A stretch of DNA of 64,000 bases from Littorina saxatilis (Eukaryota > Mollusca > Gastropoda > Littorinimorpha > Littorinidae): NCBI RefSeq assembly GCF_037325665.1, contig NC_090248.1, positions 24,939,297 to 25,003,296 of the forward strand. The letters are read 5' to 3'. Both the position numbers and the translations under genes were made by a program. Under the pieces are notes generated by a model. The model made no database searches. It saw nothing but the letters and a program-made list of their open reading frames with translations, and had not been told where the DNA came from. Below are positions 11,565 to 23,059 of the stretch, one piece after another (within the stretch, counting starts at the first letter, position 1; each line of letters starts with the position of its first letter).

Positions 11565-12842
11565 TGCAAAACCACTTTGCCAATGACGATTAAAAAAAAT
11601 GCTGCGTTTTGGAGCTAAAATGGTTTCTCTTTAAGTGCCTTTGATTCCATTGTTTCCAGCCAAGAACCACGATGCACAGACAGAAGGCAATGAACAACTT
11701 AAAGAGGCACATACGAAAAAACACACGTCATGGAAAGTCACAATTAAGTTCGTTTTATCCTTTCACGGGTATATACATTAGCTTCCTAGTGTACCCGTTA
11801 ACTTCAAATGTCCAGTGTTTCGATAGTTCTTGTGTGAAAAAAACCCGCAACAGACATCTATAAGCGAATAGTCCCATGAGTCCTGATTGAAAATAATCAT
11901 AGATTACAAGCGTAAGCTTGAAGTCACAAAAAGATGGGAGGCAACTCGGTCGTGTAAGTCAGTGATGTCGCTCAGTTGCCCAGTATCATGAGTATGCATT
12001 TTGAACAAGTGTGAACAAGCGCAGAACACACGCTCTAAAAATTATAATTAAAAACTAATTCGACCTTAAAAAATGTGTCAACTGACACTTGCACTCCAGA
12101 AGGATTTCACAAAAATAGGAGACCAAGAAAAATGTAATATACTCGCCGCAAGCGGAGCCTGAACCCCGGACTACAGTGTTCGCAGCGCATCGCCTAAACC
12201 GTTAGGCCACCAAACCTTCGCTCATGACAGGCAATAAATTATAAAAATATAAAAACTGGTTGAATTTTATTTACATGGACATTTGTCGTTTGTCACCCAT
12301 CGCATTTTATAAAGCGCCCTTGAATAGCACAAATACACGATCATAAAGCATTATCATGTCCGGGGATCCAAAAAAAAAGAAGGCCGACATAAGCGCATGC
12401 GCAAACGCCTGCCGACACCCATAAGCTTTCAGCTATACATACATGTGAGCCGACGCCAGCGTAGTACTAGGGCTCGTGGCCCTAGAATGATACGGTTCAA
12501 ACGGTCTTGCTCTCTCTTTTTTTTCTCCTTTTCAAATACGTTCTGTTTTAGCAAGAAGACAAGGAATGAACGTACCAAACACAGAATTCGGTTTTTTTCT
12601 CCATTTCTTGGACACAAGTAACATCGGACATCTTCTAATCCATGATTAGCACGTTTGACTTTTGAGTATTCCTCCTTATTTCGTGCTGTTGTCAGTATTT
12701 AGACACTGCAATCAAAACCAACAATGCAGTTACCTCCCTTTGAGAGTAATTTGTCTGCTGTGTGAAAGTAAGCTGCCAAGCAACTTCGCGTTCAAACATG
12801 TAGGACGCGATAGCCAGCCACATGGCTCATTGATTGAAATGT
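11565..12842. other. gene-free stretch
   Basis: Apart from a tRNA-like fragment at about 12150-12210, I see no element or exon here. The open frames are short and have no splice or family support. Confidence 0.45.
12140..12215 (-). repeat. tRNA-like fragment (SINE head or tRNA pseudogene)
   Basis: On the minus strand it reads TGGCCTAACGGTTTAGGCG (A-box-like) and GGGTTCAGGCTC (B-box-like) about 30 bases later. The acceptor stem is not convincingly paired, so I call it a tRNA-derived relic rather than a gene. Confidence 0.4.
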
Positions 12843-12888
12843 GCAGTGTTGTGGACGGATGGTTCTCCTCATTGGTTTGCTTTACGAG
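12843..12888 (+). other. possible 5'-UTR exon end (donor GAG^GTAAGT)
   Basis: A consensus donor (GAG followed by GTAAGTAAT) lies at 12886-12895. The first coding exon of the HIT-like gene has its start codon one base after a 3' splice site, so a non-coding first exon must lie upstream. This donor is one candidate. There is no other evidence. Confidence 0.2.
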
Positions 12889-13661
12889 GTAAGTAATGCA
12901 CAGAATGGGATGTTTTAGGTGTTAGAGCGTACATATAAAATTATAAATCTGGGCTGTCGATTTCCCTATCATGGACTGAATGCGTAAATCGTTGCACTCA
13001 TTGCCGCATGATCCTGAGGAGTAACTGACGCGAAACCTTATCTAAACATGAATGTATAGTGATACCGATAGACTAGTTCGCTAGGTGGACTGTCTGGGTA
13101 TGATGAAACAACTTTCTAGTGACTCGGTGTAAGTGTAGGCTCACGTCACAGCTGTAGCACTAGCAGTTGTGTGAATACAGTATTAGGATTGGACAGATAG
13201 GGCCTACATGTATGCAAGTTGCAACAGATGGTAAATCTCCATAATATAGTAAAGTTCTATCAAGTGTGACCAAATAGATCAGTACGTGTGTACATCTGCT
13301 TCTTAGTTCTAATTAATCAAGTTCATTTGTTGTCGTTTCGTGTCGCTATGTTGTTATAGCGATCGAGTGCTGAGCTAATTACTAAATTAGTCAAGGATCA
13401 CAAGAACCCATAATTTAGCCAAATTTTGGATGAAAAAGGTTCAGGAAAAGGCTATATTATTCACTCCAAGTGTATACAAGGTTTTCAAGTCTTTCACACT
13501 CAGACATTGAAATGCCTCGTTACAAGTCCTATTTGTTCATTATCCAACCACAAACTTTTTGACATACATGTGATCTACTTCTGCAGTTTATTTTATTTTG
13601 TGTTTAACTTGTTGGTAATTACTTGAAACTTGTTAACACATTTCCTAAAGTTTTTCATTGC
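12889..13661. other. gene-free stretch
   Basis: No exon, repeat or structured element recognised. Confidence 0.4.
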
Positions 13662-13667
13662 AATAGG

Positions 13668-14251
13668 CAGGGGTCGACACTAACTTATTAGATGGAAATT
13701 GCTGGGGCGGAAAAAAAAAATCTGGGGCCCACTCTCAGTATTCACGTGCGGCAATGCATTGTCTGTTTTTCTTCATCGTACTGAAGCCAGGGAAATTCTT
13801 TCAACCATTTGACATTGAAATTACGACAGCGCTTCGCGTTTTAGGCTGCATCGGTCTCCTTTTTTCGTTTCTCTCCACCCTGTTCTTCATCTTCATTTCC
13901 ATGTCTTTTTACACCAGGGATGTGTCGCCACATTTTGCGTTTGGCATTTGAAGGCGATACTTATCTCTCACGCTAAAGAGCGCAATCTGGGAGTTATTTC
14001 CCTTACGACATTGTCCTTCGACGATTTGAATGTGTTTTTTTCTTGACTGCGGCATTGATCGTAACGCAAATTTCAGTGACGACTTTGACTGGCGATTTTT
14101 AGTGATTGGCTCTGCTGGCATTAGAATTTTCGGTTTGTCATTGTTGGAATTTATCCTGGGGCGGAGTGGGCCCCAAGCTTCGGCAATGTTTGGGGCGGAA
14201 CACAAAACTCTGGGGCGTTCCGCCCCCCGCCCCCGCTAGTGTCGAACCCTG
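13668..14251. mobile_element. non-autonomous DNA element with CAGGG(G/T)TCGACACTA ends
   Basis: 584 bp with inverted ends (CAGGGGTCGACACTAAC at left; GCTAGTGTCGAACCCTG at right), flanked by a 6 bp direct repeat AATAGG (13662-13667 and 14252-14257). CAGGG termini recall hAT elements, but hAT normally makes 8 bp duplications, so the superfamily is open. Subterminal GGGGCGGA-rich blocks face each other. No transposase frame. Confidence 0.75.
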
Positions 14252-14257
14252 AATAGG

Positions 14258-15274
14258 TATGTTTAACCCTGACTCTTGCAGAATGAAAGTCTTTCATTTA
14301 TTTGAATGCTCAGATGCCTAGACCCAAGCTGGTTCTGCATGGTGTGTGCATCACTCGCATTACTTTTGTATTTCTACGTTTTGAATGTTTTCCAAGTTAC
14401 TTTTTTTTGTTAAACCTTCAAATCAGACCCCAGAGAATGCCATGGTACAAAGCATATATCTCATAGACTCGTTGTCAAAGTGTATGCATGGACGGAAATC
14501 TGTGTCACTCTGTAAGTGTATACCACTAAGACTCCCCTATATATATCTAGTGCTGCTTTCCTGAATTTGACCTATATCTTGTGCTGTTCTGAGGCCTGTT
14601 TTGGAAAGGAGAGCAGAAGGGGTCTCATTCAACCCAAGTTGGGAGAATATTTCATCATTCATGTATACAGGAAATGCACGGCCTGGTGGTTTTCTCAGTT
14701 CTTCTTGAGTATGACGTGAAACACCCTAAACAATAATACTTTTACCGAAAGTTTGCCGATAACCATTTGTATGAATTTAAACAAGGAAGTAATATTACCA
14801 CCAAGAAGAAGTATTAAGATCCGCCTTTGTTCCAAGTGAACTGTGAAGGAGCTGAAAGGGAAGGGTGGATGAGGAAATGAGTGAATCAATATATATGTAT
14901 ATGACTATGTGTTGTATCTCGTTCAATTCAGCACTAAGTTCCATTTCAGTCAAGTTCCATTTGTATCAATTTATGCCAAGGTAGTTGGTTATCTATGAAT
15001 TCATTCTTTATAGACTTCAACTCGAGCAAATGTGTTGTCATGCAGTTACTTATTCATTCTGAAGACATGTTGTGTGTGTGTTACAAAGCCCTTTTATGCT
15101 AGCAATTAGCATCAAATGCTTTCAAATGCATTGTATAAGAATGGCTTAAAGATTTTGCTGGCCTTCAGGTTGATGTTAATACTTAGCGAGAAAACTTGAA
15201 TGAATGTGTCTGACATGTCTAGGGATAATAAGCAGTGGTGGGTTTTAATTGAGGGCAATTTTTTGAAGCAGTGT
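14258..15274. other. gene-free stretch
   Basis: No exon or element recognised. Short open frames only. Confidence 0.4.
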
Positions 15275-15289
15275 ACTTGCAATCCCTGG

Positions 15290-15630
15290 GCGGGGATGTA
15301 GCCCAGTCGGTAGCGCGCTGGATTTGTATCCAGTTGGCCGCTGTCAGCGTGAGTTCGTCCCCACGTTCGGCGAGAGATTTATTTCTCAGAGTCAACTTTG
15401 TGTGCAGACTCTCCTCGGTGTCCGAACACCCCCGTGTGTACACGCAAGCACAAGACCAAGTGCGCACGAAAAAGATCCTGTAATCCATGTCAGAGTTTGG
15501 TGGGTTATAGAAACACGAAAATACCCAGCATGCTTCCTCCGAAAGCGGCGTATGGCTGCCTAAATGGCGGGGTAAAAACGGTCATACACGTAAAAGCCGT
15601 GGGAGTTTCAGCCCATGAACGAACAAACAA
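15290..15630 (+). mobile_element. tRNA-headed SINE with (CAAA)n tail
   Basis: The head GGGGATGTAGCCCAGTCGGT carries A-box-like and (weaker) B-box-like signals. The body (AGAGTCAACTTTGTGTGCAG ...) is shared with the SINE at 48748. The tail is ACGAACAAACAAACA-like. An ACTTGCAAT direct repeat (15275-15283 and 15631-15639) marks the target-site duplication. The 3' half differs from the 48.7 kb copy, so one head is used with two tails. Confidence 0.85.
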
Positions 15631-15843
15631 ACTTGCAATACCTATTCATTTTGCTTGACAGATAGTGAGTCTACAAGTACTTGTCGTAGAAACTGATAAT
15701 CAGGTTTTAGAAATGAGGTCAGTTTAAGCTATGCACTGATAATGGTTACAGGTGTGACAGCCCCATTACAGATGTTATGAACAGAAAAGAAAACCAGATT
15801 TCTTTGGGAAAACTTGGTTTTGAAAGTGGCCATGTTGAAAGTA

Positions 15844-16024
15844 CAGTGGAACCCCCCTTTTAAGACCCCCCCCCTAATTTAAGACTTCCTCCCTTTTTAA
15901 GAGTCTGTTTTTTTCAGACTTTCTTTTCATAACCTCTGTCAATTTACCCCCATTTTAAGACTCCCTCCTTTTTAAGACCTGATTTTCTCAGATTTTTGGA
16001 GGTCTTAAAAGGGGGGTCCCACTG
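15844..16024. mobile_element. CAGTGGAACCCC MITE (mariner-type, TA-flanked)
   Basis: A 181 bp element with terminal inverted repeats CAGTGGAACCCCCCTTTTAA, flanked by TA on both sides. It has the family's internal direct and inverted 'TTTTAAGAC' modules. It is one of about ten copies in the window. The TA target and short size fit a Tc1/mariner-mobilised MITE. Confidence 0.85.
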
Positions 16025-16314
16025 TATTTGATTTGTGTAAAGTTTCACAACACCTGCTTCAACCACTTACACATTACATCCCCTGCCAAAGTCATAACAA
16101 GTGGCAAGCCTAAAGGAAAATGTTTGCATGCTTTTCTTCCTTTTCTTCCTTTTCTTTGCCTCTAGCTTAGGCTGAGCCAGAAGTTTGTGAGATTGTAGTG
16201 GTTGCCTTGGTTACCTGAAGTAAGTTTGGCATGAAAAACAAACATTTCAGCTTGGGGTCACAGTGGAACCCACTTGTACACACAGGATTTAAGACAAGGT
16301 ATTCTTTCAGTTTA

Positions 16315-16500
16315 CAGTGGAACCCCCCCTTTTAAGACCTAAAAAACAAATTGGACAAAATCAGGTCTTAATAAGGAGGGAGTCTTAAAATGGAGGTAAT
16401 TTTAGAGATGTTATGAAGAGAAAATCTGAGAAAGTAAGGTCTTAAATGGGAAGAGTCTTAAATTGGGCCGGGGGGGGTCTTAAAAGGGGGGTTCCACTGT
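16315..16500. mobile_element. CAGTGGAACCCC MITE
   Basis: Both ends present (CAGTGGAACCCCCCC ... GGGGTTCCACTG) with TA at the left. A further CAGTGGAACCCACTTG fragment lies just upstream at 16261, and a badly decayed copy runs over about 16501-16640. Confidence 0.8.
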
Positions 16501-16666
16501 ACTCGGATTGCTCAGATTTTTATCATAACATCTGTATTAATTTACTTTCATTTTATTTAAACTCTCTCCTTTATTTAGACTCTCTCCTTGAAGGCCTTAC
16601 ATTTTTTTTCAGATTTTAAGGGGGTCTTAAAAGTCTTCACAGACTGATTGGGTAGAAGTGTCAATA

Positions 16667-16842
16667 CAGTGATACCTGCAATGTAAGGCCCCTCTGATGA
16701 GTGGACACCTCCCATGAAAGGACACCTTCTGGAGTCCATTTGTCTGTTATTGTGACCGAAATGTACCTGTCATGACAGGCCACCTGCAATGTATGGACAC
16801 TCAACTGGTCCCAAGGGTGTCATTTCATGGCATGTACCACTG
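16667..16842. mobile_element. second TA-flanked MITE family (CAGTGATACCTGCAATGTA)
   Basis: 176 bp between TA dinucleotides. The ends CAGTGATACCTGCAATG and CATGTACCACTG are inverted, and the interior repeats GGACACCT and TGTC motifs. It is related in style to the 1.4 kb CAGCAGTCCC element at 32453-33817. Confidence 0.75.
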
Positions 16843-17165
16843 TACAATGCAAGAGTGGAGTGGAAAGTGGGTCATTGTTATTGGACTAGGGTCTGAGCAA
16901 CTGACCAGTGGGTAGTCAGTACAGCTGTGGCACTGTAATTCTTGCACAAAGACACAGGTGTGGCTTTTGAAGGATGTTGATAATCCCTTAATGGAGTTTT
17001 GACAGGTCTGAGATTGCTGTGAAACTTAGGTTATTCTTGGAGCTGTGAACTGAGGAGCAATTGCTGCATGTGAAGAGCAACATTTAATTTCTTTCTGTGT
17101 GCCTGTTGTACATGTCTAAGGTTTAGGCATGAGATAGGTTCACAGACAGGGGGAGTTAGAGCATT

Positions 17166-17264
17166 TTCTCTTCCCCGAAAGTGGCATATGACTGCCTGAA
17201 TGGTGGGGTTAAAACAGTCATACACGTAAAAGATAGTGGGAGTTTTAACACATGAACAAAAAAG
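17166..17264 (+). mobile_element. 5'-truncated SINE 3' end
   Basis: It matches the last ~100 bp of the SINE at 15290-15630 (CGAAAGTGGCATATGACTGC ... ACACATGAACAAAAAAG). Only the 3' part is present, as expected for truncated reverse transcription. Confidence 0.65.
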
Positions 17265-17998
17265 AAGAGTATTTTGAAACCTCCGGGAATAATTCTTTCA
17301 ATAACCAGGCAGGGCATGCTTGCAGGCTTTTCGTTAACAATTTCATGATCTTGTGCCTGATGTTGCATGTATAAATGCGAAGAACAGTTGTCCGTGCTTT
17401 ATTGTGAAATAATGCGAAACAAGTACAAAGCATGATATTTTTATAACCTTACAATTACGTCTAGACGACCAATGCATATAACTTACAAGTCTTAACTTGA
17501 AACTCGTTCTGCTGAAAATGAAAAAAATTACTAATGGATTAATACTAAATTATTTACAGATATTTGAAGGTAGACAACAGCTGGGCTATACAGTTAAGGG
17601 TAGAGATGTCAAGCTTTTCAAGTTTTGTTCAAGGTTCTTAATAAAAAGCCTCAGAAAAAGTGGTTTTTGTCCTTAAAAGTGATATTTGAATGTATTATGG
17701 GTCAAATTTGATGTTTTCTGTTACTTTTTTATTTTTATTTTTATAAAACATTTAGTTTTTAGGACAGATTCATCTTCCAGAAAGATAAAGATAGAACTTT
17801 GCAGTATGTTTTTATTTTACTCGAAAAAGGTATATATTAGATTTCTTTACACAATTAAAACAGCAGTGATACACACAGGAGCCTCGTTTTTTTGTTTCAC
17901 AAGAACATGGCGATTATTTTTCAGACGACAGAAGTTCCTGCATCTGAAGTGCTTATATGGGTTTAGAACTTGATAGTACAACCAAAAGTTTTGCATTT
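17265..17998. other. gene-free stretch
   Basis: AT-rich, with no exon or recognisable element. Confidence 0.4.
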
Positions 17999-18380
17999 GA
18001 CCAGAATTTTCACTGGCCAGCAGGGCGAACTGCCAGGCGATTTCTACTAGCAATCGGGCGGACGGTTTGGCCATCCCTGTTGTGCTTTTCTTTTGTAAAA
18101 ACATGGATAGATTTGTGGTGGTGAATGTGATAGCTTACATGAGAAGTGATGTACCTTCAAATAAAAATGTGGTAAGCAGGCTTGATAGTGGCGAGTATTT
18201 TACTCGCCGTGGCGAGTAGAAACATGTAACCTGCGAGTACAAATGTTCCATCTACTCGTCAAATGCCGAGTAAAGTTGCTGAAACAAATTGTTGGTTTGG
18301 CTAGTAAAGTTTGCTCTCTGGCTAGTGAATTTTCAGAATCACTTAGCCAAAGGCGAGTACACCATTTGTTGGACTTTCAG
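17999..18380. mobile_element. hAT-like MITE fragments
   Basis: 18000-18082 ends with TTTGGCCATCCCTG, the terminus of the element at 23452-23780. A second block, 18181-18380, repeats GGCGAGTA in both orientations. These look like decayed hAT-type non-autonomous copies. Full ends cannot be drawn. Confidence 0.5.
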
Positions 18381-18570
18381 GGCTGGTAAGATATAACATG
18401 TTCAGCCAATTGCCTTATACTGGTACTGTTCTAACAAACTATATTGATCAAAGGCAGTTTGAACTGAAGTAAAGTTGGTTTGCTCTGGGCATGTACCTGC
18501 ATGTTAACATTTCCTTTCTATCTTTTTTAACTAGCCTTGTTCAGTCCCTCATGTCTGTTTGAAACAAGTA

Positions 18571-18848
18571 CAGTGGAACCCCCATTTTAAGACCTTCAAA
18601 AATCTGAGAAAATCAGGTCTTAAAAACGAGTCTTAAAATGGGGGTAAATTTACTAAGATTATCAACAGAAAGTCTGAGAAAAGAGGCTCTTAAAAGGGAA
18701 GGAGTCTTAAACTGGGGGGTCTTAACTGGTTGGACAAAGTTGAGGAATGGACACAGTTGAGCTTCCCGGACCTCCTGGCGACAGCCTCCCATAAAACTAC
18801 CTGGAGAAGGGTTTCTTTCTTCTCTTAAAAGGGGGACTTTCAACTGTA
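18571..18848. mobile_element. CAGTGGAACCCC MITE, degraded
   Basis: The left end CAGTGGAACCCCCATTTTAA follows TA. The right end is diverged (GGGGGACTTTCAACTGTA). About 100 bp longer than its relatives, so it probably contains an insertion. Confidence 0.65.
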
Positions 18849-19105
18849 GCTGCAATTTTGATAACAGAGCTATAAGTACACTCATTGTATGCTAAGTATG
18901 CTGCTTGTACTTTGTAGATTTAGAGGAAGATTTATCTGACACCTGAACATTGGGCAGTGCAGCAGTATCACTTGAGTCACTCTTTACTGGTTGGAGTGTT
19001 GAAACTTGGCATGTTTCACTGTTGTTTTTTTCTTAATGTTACGTGTTTATGTTTTGGGGTGGTGTTGGTGGTGAGGAGCTTACAATGATACAATATTCAC
19101 CGATT

Positions 19106-19235
19106 GCTTTCAACATGGAGGGGTGTGCCTAAATTGTCTCACCTGTGATTTGTAAATGGAATCCCTCAGGCCGGAGGGATTCCATTTACAAATCACAGGT
19201 GAGACAATTTAGGCACACCCCTCCATGTTGAAAGC
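19106..19235. repeat. perfect 62 bp inverted repeat with 6 bp loop
   Basis: The arms at 19106-19167 and 19174-19235 are perfectly complementary by eye (start GCTTTCAACATGGAGG; inner end GGAATCCCTC), separated by AGGCCG. A transcript would fold into a 62 bp hairpin. It could be a foldback MITE or a hairpin RNA locus. No coding frame and no known miRNA recognised. Confidence 0.9.
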
Positions 19236-19849
19236 AGCAGGTCGATATTGTAATTGTAAATCTATCCATTCAAAGGATCTTTCTTTTTGGATGTGAAGTG
19301 GCACCTCAATTCATCAATTTTATTCATGACTTGTCACGTACTTACCATCGCCTTCGGTGCAAGTATAGTCCCATGGAATTACGATGTGCTTAGCACATTA
19401 TAATTCGCTTGAGGTTATTATGTGCTTTTCTATATTTTACAGACTGACTTTTCCATGGCTTGTTCCTTTTGAGAAGTCTGCAAAGGCCGAATCACAAAGT
19501 GACGTTCTCGCTAGAACAATTCGTCATTCATTATAACATGACGTCACATCCTTTTCATGTCTCGGTCACCAAATTGCGTACTTGCTGTCTTCCATTTCCC
19601 TTGATTTGTCTATCGTTCGTGCGCATGACCAACCGGCTGGCAGAAACTATTGCAGTCATGGCGACACGTGAAACACATGACTTGTATTGATACGCTTGCC
19701 AGGAAGTGTACATTGAGGCAGATCCATTTGGAGGTGAGACACGCTGATTGCCTGACCGCTGAGTGATTGCATTGACCAATCAAAATGTCGAATTAACAAA
19801 GAAGGATTTACAATTCTTTATGGAATGGATTCAACTGGACGGATCACGT

Positions 19850-20020
19850 GCCCCCCCCCCCCCACCCTTGTTGTTTTAAGAGACCCATTTTAACATCGTT
19901 TTTTTCTCAGATTTTCTGTTCAAAACATCTTTGAATTTACTTCCCTTTTGAGGTCTTATTTTCTCTAAAAAAAAATTAAAGAAATGAGGTCTTGAAGTGG
20001 GGTGGGGTGATGGTTTCAAT
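19850..20020. mobile_element. decayed CAGTGGAACCCC MITE
   Basis: Poly-C, then TTGTTTTAAGAGACCC, TTCTCAGATTTTCTGTTCA and GAGGTCTTGAAGTGGGG keep the internal order of the MITE family, but both termini are lost. Confidence 0.5.
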
Positions 20021-20149
20021 GCAGATGTATCCGGATGGACTTCACAAGAATAATTTTGCCATGCATGTTAATTAGTAGGTTAGATATATAATAATATTTT
20101 GCATACTGAGATTCATAGAAGTTTGACTGAACTCTGAATATAGATGGAA

Positions 20150-20440
20150 AGAACTACAATTCTGATCTAATCTGGATAGGATCCAACCTGTGATTTAAAC
20201 CCGATGAAATGGGAATCTTTGGTAATAAAACACTTGATTCTAATTTCATCTGGCTCAGATGAGAATTACAGTTTTATCCAGAACTTCACTGGATAGAATT
20301 AGTATTCTAATTTTATTCAGTTTTTAAATCAAACCCACAAATCATCTAGATGAGATGGGAATTCTGATTGTATCCGGCCTATCTGACTAGAATCAGAATT
20401 CTGATTTCATCAAAGAAACTCCTGTGTGAATTGGACCAAA
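20150..20440. repeat. degenerate array of GAATTCTGATTTCATC-like motifs
   Basis: Motifs such as GAATTCTGATT, ATCTGGATAG and GATGAGATGGGAATTC recur in both orientations across about 290 bp. The source is unclear. Part of the vocabulary also occurs in the duplicated segment at 22405-22590. Confidence 0.4.
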
Positions 20441-20667
20441 CATGTATGCAAAACCAACTCAGATGATACAACCGGCAACTTATTGGAATGTTTTACCTTT
20501 GCACTTATTAACATTTACCCAGACAGATACAGTACAAGGAAACACATTAAAACGATTGACAGACAAAATATTATTTGTTAAAACAGAATGAGGTTACATC
20601 GATTTAGTGTTCTAGGTCTTGTTTTGGCTCGTATTCAATTCATAATGTTGACATTTAGTCCAACACC

Positions 20668-21066
20668 CCCCGCAGGTTAGGGGGAAGAATTTACCCGATG
20701 CTCCCCAGCATGTCGTAAGAGGTGACTAACGGATTCTGTTTCTCCTGTTACCCTTGTTAAGTGTTTCTTGTATAGAATATAGTCAATGTTTGTAAAGATT
20801 GTAGTCAAGCAGTATGTAAGAAATGTTAAGTCCTTTGTACTGGAAACTTGCATTCTCCCAGTAAGGTCATATATTGTACTACGTTGCATTAGCCCCTGGA
20901 GCCTTTGTTTTTATTAGTGCTTTTGTGAACAAGAAACAATTAATAAGTGGCTCTATCCCGTCTCCCCCCCACCCCCCCCCCCCCCCCGCCCCACCCCTTT
21001 CCCCGTCGCGATATAACCTTCGTGGTTGAAAATGACGTTAAACACCAAATAAAGAAAGAAAGAAAG
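20668..21066 (+). mobile_element. SINE-like retroposon with CCCCGCAGGTTAGGGGG head
   Basis: About 399 bp with a (GAAA)n tail, bounded by a 16 bp target-site duplication ATTTAGTCCAACACCC (20652-20667 and 21067-21082). A sister copy is at 60385-60756. The head is not a recognisable tRNA. The 3' end (CCGTCGCGATATAACCTT ... CACCAAATAAAGAAAG) recurs alone at 24599-24660. Confidence 0.85.
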
Positions 21067-21138
21067 ATTTAGTCCAACACCCGTGTCTTTCATGAATGCT
21101 GGGAGAACTTTTGAGGTTGTTCGTCTACCTTTATAGTT

Positions 21139-21443
21139 GGGGGGCCCGGGTAGCTCAGGTGGTAGAGCACTGGACTTGTGATCGAAAGGTCGCTTGTTCG
21201 AATCCGGGCCGGGACGGACACAGGTCAACCTTATGTGCAGACCCAGAGACGGTATCCATCTCCCACCCCCGTGTCACCACAGTGGCACGTAAAAGACCTC
21301 GGTCATTCTGCCATAAGTGCAGATGGCTGATACCACCTAAACCTGCATACACTTGTGTATCTCATCTAACGTCGGGTTAAAACCCGGGAACATGCCCCTA
21401 ATGACTAAATTTCCTGTGAGGGCGTAAAACTTGAATTTCTTTC
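21139..21443 (+). mobile_element. tRNA-headed SINE with well-kept A and B boxes
   Basis: The head GGGTAGCTCAGGTGGTAGAGC (A box) and TTGTTCGAATCC (B box) look like a tRNA. The body runs through GTAAAAGACCTCGGTCATTC. It is flanked by a 12 bp duplication ACCTTTATAGTT (21127-21138 and 21444-21455). A truncated minus-strand copy lies at about 50650-50840. Confidence 0.88.
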
Positions 21444-21637
21444 ACCTTTATAGTTTTATCAGTCAGACACTTTCCTCGCATAATTATGTTGATCCAGTTC
21501 TGCAGGCACGAATCAAATTAACTTTCACACCAGTCTTTTCAAAGGAAGAAAACTTGTGAATATTGGGCAGGTTGAGTGAGTCTTCTTCACAGAATATTGT
21601 GTTAAATAAAGCCAGGCTGCAAAGTGTATTTTATATA

Positions 21638-21813
21638 CAGTGGAACCCCCCTTTGAAGACCCCCCATTTTAAGACTCCCTCCCTTTTAAGACCATGTATT
21701 CTCAGATGTTCTGTTCATAACCTCTGTAAAATTACCCCCATTTTAAAACTCCCTCCTTTTTAAGACCTGATTTTCTCAGATTTTTTAGGTCTTAACAGGG
21801 AGGGGTTCCACTG
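21638..21813. mobile_element. CAGTGGAACCCC MITE
   Basis: 176 bp with both terminal inverted repeats and flanking TA. Confidence 0.85.
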
Positions 21814-22015
21814 TATTACCAGTTTTCTTGATGACCTCCAGTATTTTGCAGGGGTGTGTACAGTTCATTTTTTAGTTGTTGTTTTTATTCACACACTGTC
21901 CCTTACTTTATACTGTATGTGGATACTGTAAACTTTTGTCACTCTTTAAAATTATTTAAAGTGCCTTCCATGTCATTGCAAGTATTTAGTGGTTGTATGA
22001 GAGCCAGTGATTTGT

Positions 22016-22303
22016 AAGGCCTAAAAATAAAATAGGTGTGGTTACGGTAAACCGACCTACCCTATTTTTAAGGGCCGACCCTATAACTTTTTATTACATT
22101 TGTCAACAAAAAAAAAAACGAGTGCAGAAAACGCAATGAAAGCGAAATCGCCCGAGTCGCACACTTATTTCCCTGTCAAGTAGGTTTAATTTGTACACAT
22201 TAGAAAAAAAAAGTTAAAAAAAAAAAAGTGATTGCCTACCTTCCTACCCTATTTTTTTTGGCTATGTTACCGTAACCACACCTATTTTTTGGGGGGGCCT
22301 AAT
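22016..22303. mobile_element. MITE with GGTGTGGTTACGGTAA termini, copy 2
   Basis: Nearly identical to 370-660. GTATGAGAGCCAGTG occurs immediately after it (about 22303-22317) and again a few bases before it (about 21996-22010). This may be a long target duplication, or a chance tandem repeat in the flank. Confidence 0.8.
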
Positions 22304-22315
22304 GTATGAGAGCCA

Positions 22316-22590
22316 GTGTAGTATAGTGTTTATAGTGCTTGCCTCTCACGCTGGATGTTGTGGGTTTGATCCGCATTTGGGCCGAATGCAAATACCCCAT
22401 TTTCACCGGGCTGTCCAGTCTAGCCTGCTGGAAATTGGTACCTGAAACAATTTAGGGCCGGGGAAGCTAGGAGAAATTCGAATCAGTGTGCGTTTACGAC
22501 CAAAGATTCTCATTTCATTCAGTTCAGATCGTAATTCGGATCTGTGCCAGTTAATATCAAATTATGATTTTAGCCAGCTTGATTCAGAAT
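22316..22590 (+). mobile_element. tRNA-Asp-like headed SINE
   Basis: TAGTATAGTGTTTATAGT, then GCCTCTCACGCTGG and GGGTTTGATCC, follows the order of tRNA-Asp (A box, anticodon arm with a GTC-like region, B box). The following body (22405-22590) is present again, with one mismatch, at 23060-23245. Confidence 0.65.
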
Positions 22591-23059
22591 TCCCGCAGTG
22601 GGGCACTGCGGTTATGAAATTAAAGGTCCCTCCTGTTTTTGGAACCGCAGGAGCTTTCTAGTTTGCTGTTAGGTAGATTTTTGGTTCCTCTTTCCTGTCA
22701 TGCTCTCTTTTTCTTCGTGAATTCTTTTCTTTTTTCTGCCTTCTTGCTCATTCACCGGTATTTTTTCCAAAAATCTCTTCTCGCCGCTTGTCTCGCGATT
22801 CATGTATAGTTTAATCTGTTAGTGTTCTGATGTAAGTCCAGCAGTAGATAGGTTAAGCCTATTTTAACATACTGGAAACTGGTAATCTTCCAGTAGGTAT
22901 TAATTTAGTTTTACTAAAGCCTGCTGGGACACAAGTAATGGGTTAGTGCATTTGTAAACAGGAATCGCTTGACAAGTGGCCCCCTTCATCCCCCCCTTCC
23001 TCGTCCTGATATGGCTCTGCGTAGTCGGCTGGACGTTAAGCAACAAATAAACAAACAAA
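22591..23059 (+). mobile_element. SINE-like retroposon between two 186 bp direct copies
   Basis: 469 bp, starting CCCGCAGTGGGGCACTGCGG and ending in CAACAAATAAACAAACAAA. Its last ~96 bp recur as a truncated insertion with its own target duplication at 55212-55307, which shows that the family moves by retroposition. Confidence 0.8.

Noticed and set aside
21139-21212. Possible functional tRNA gene
   Set aside because: A and B boxes are good, but the sequence continues into a SINE body with a 12 bp target duplication.
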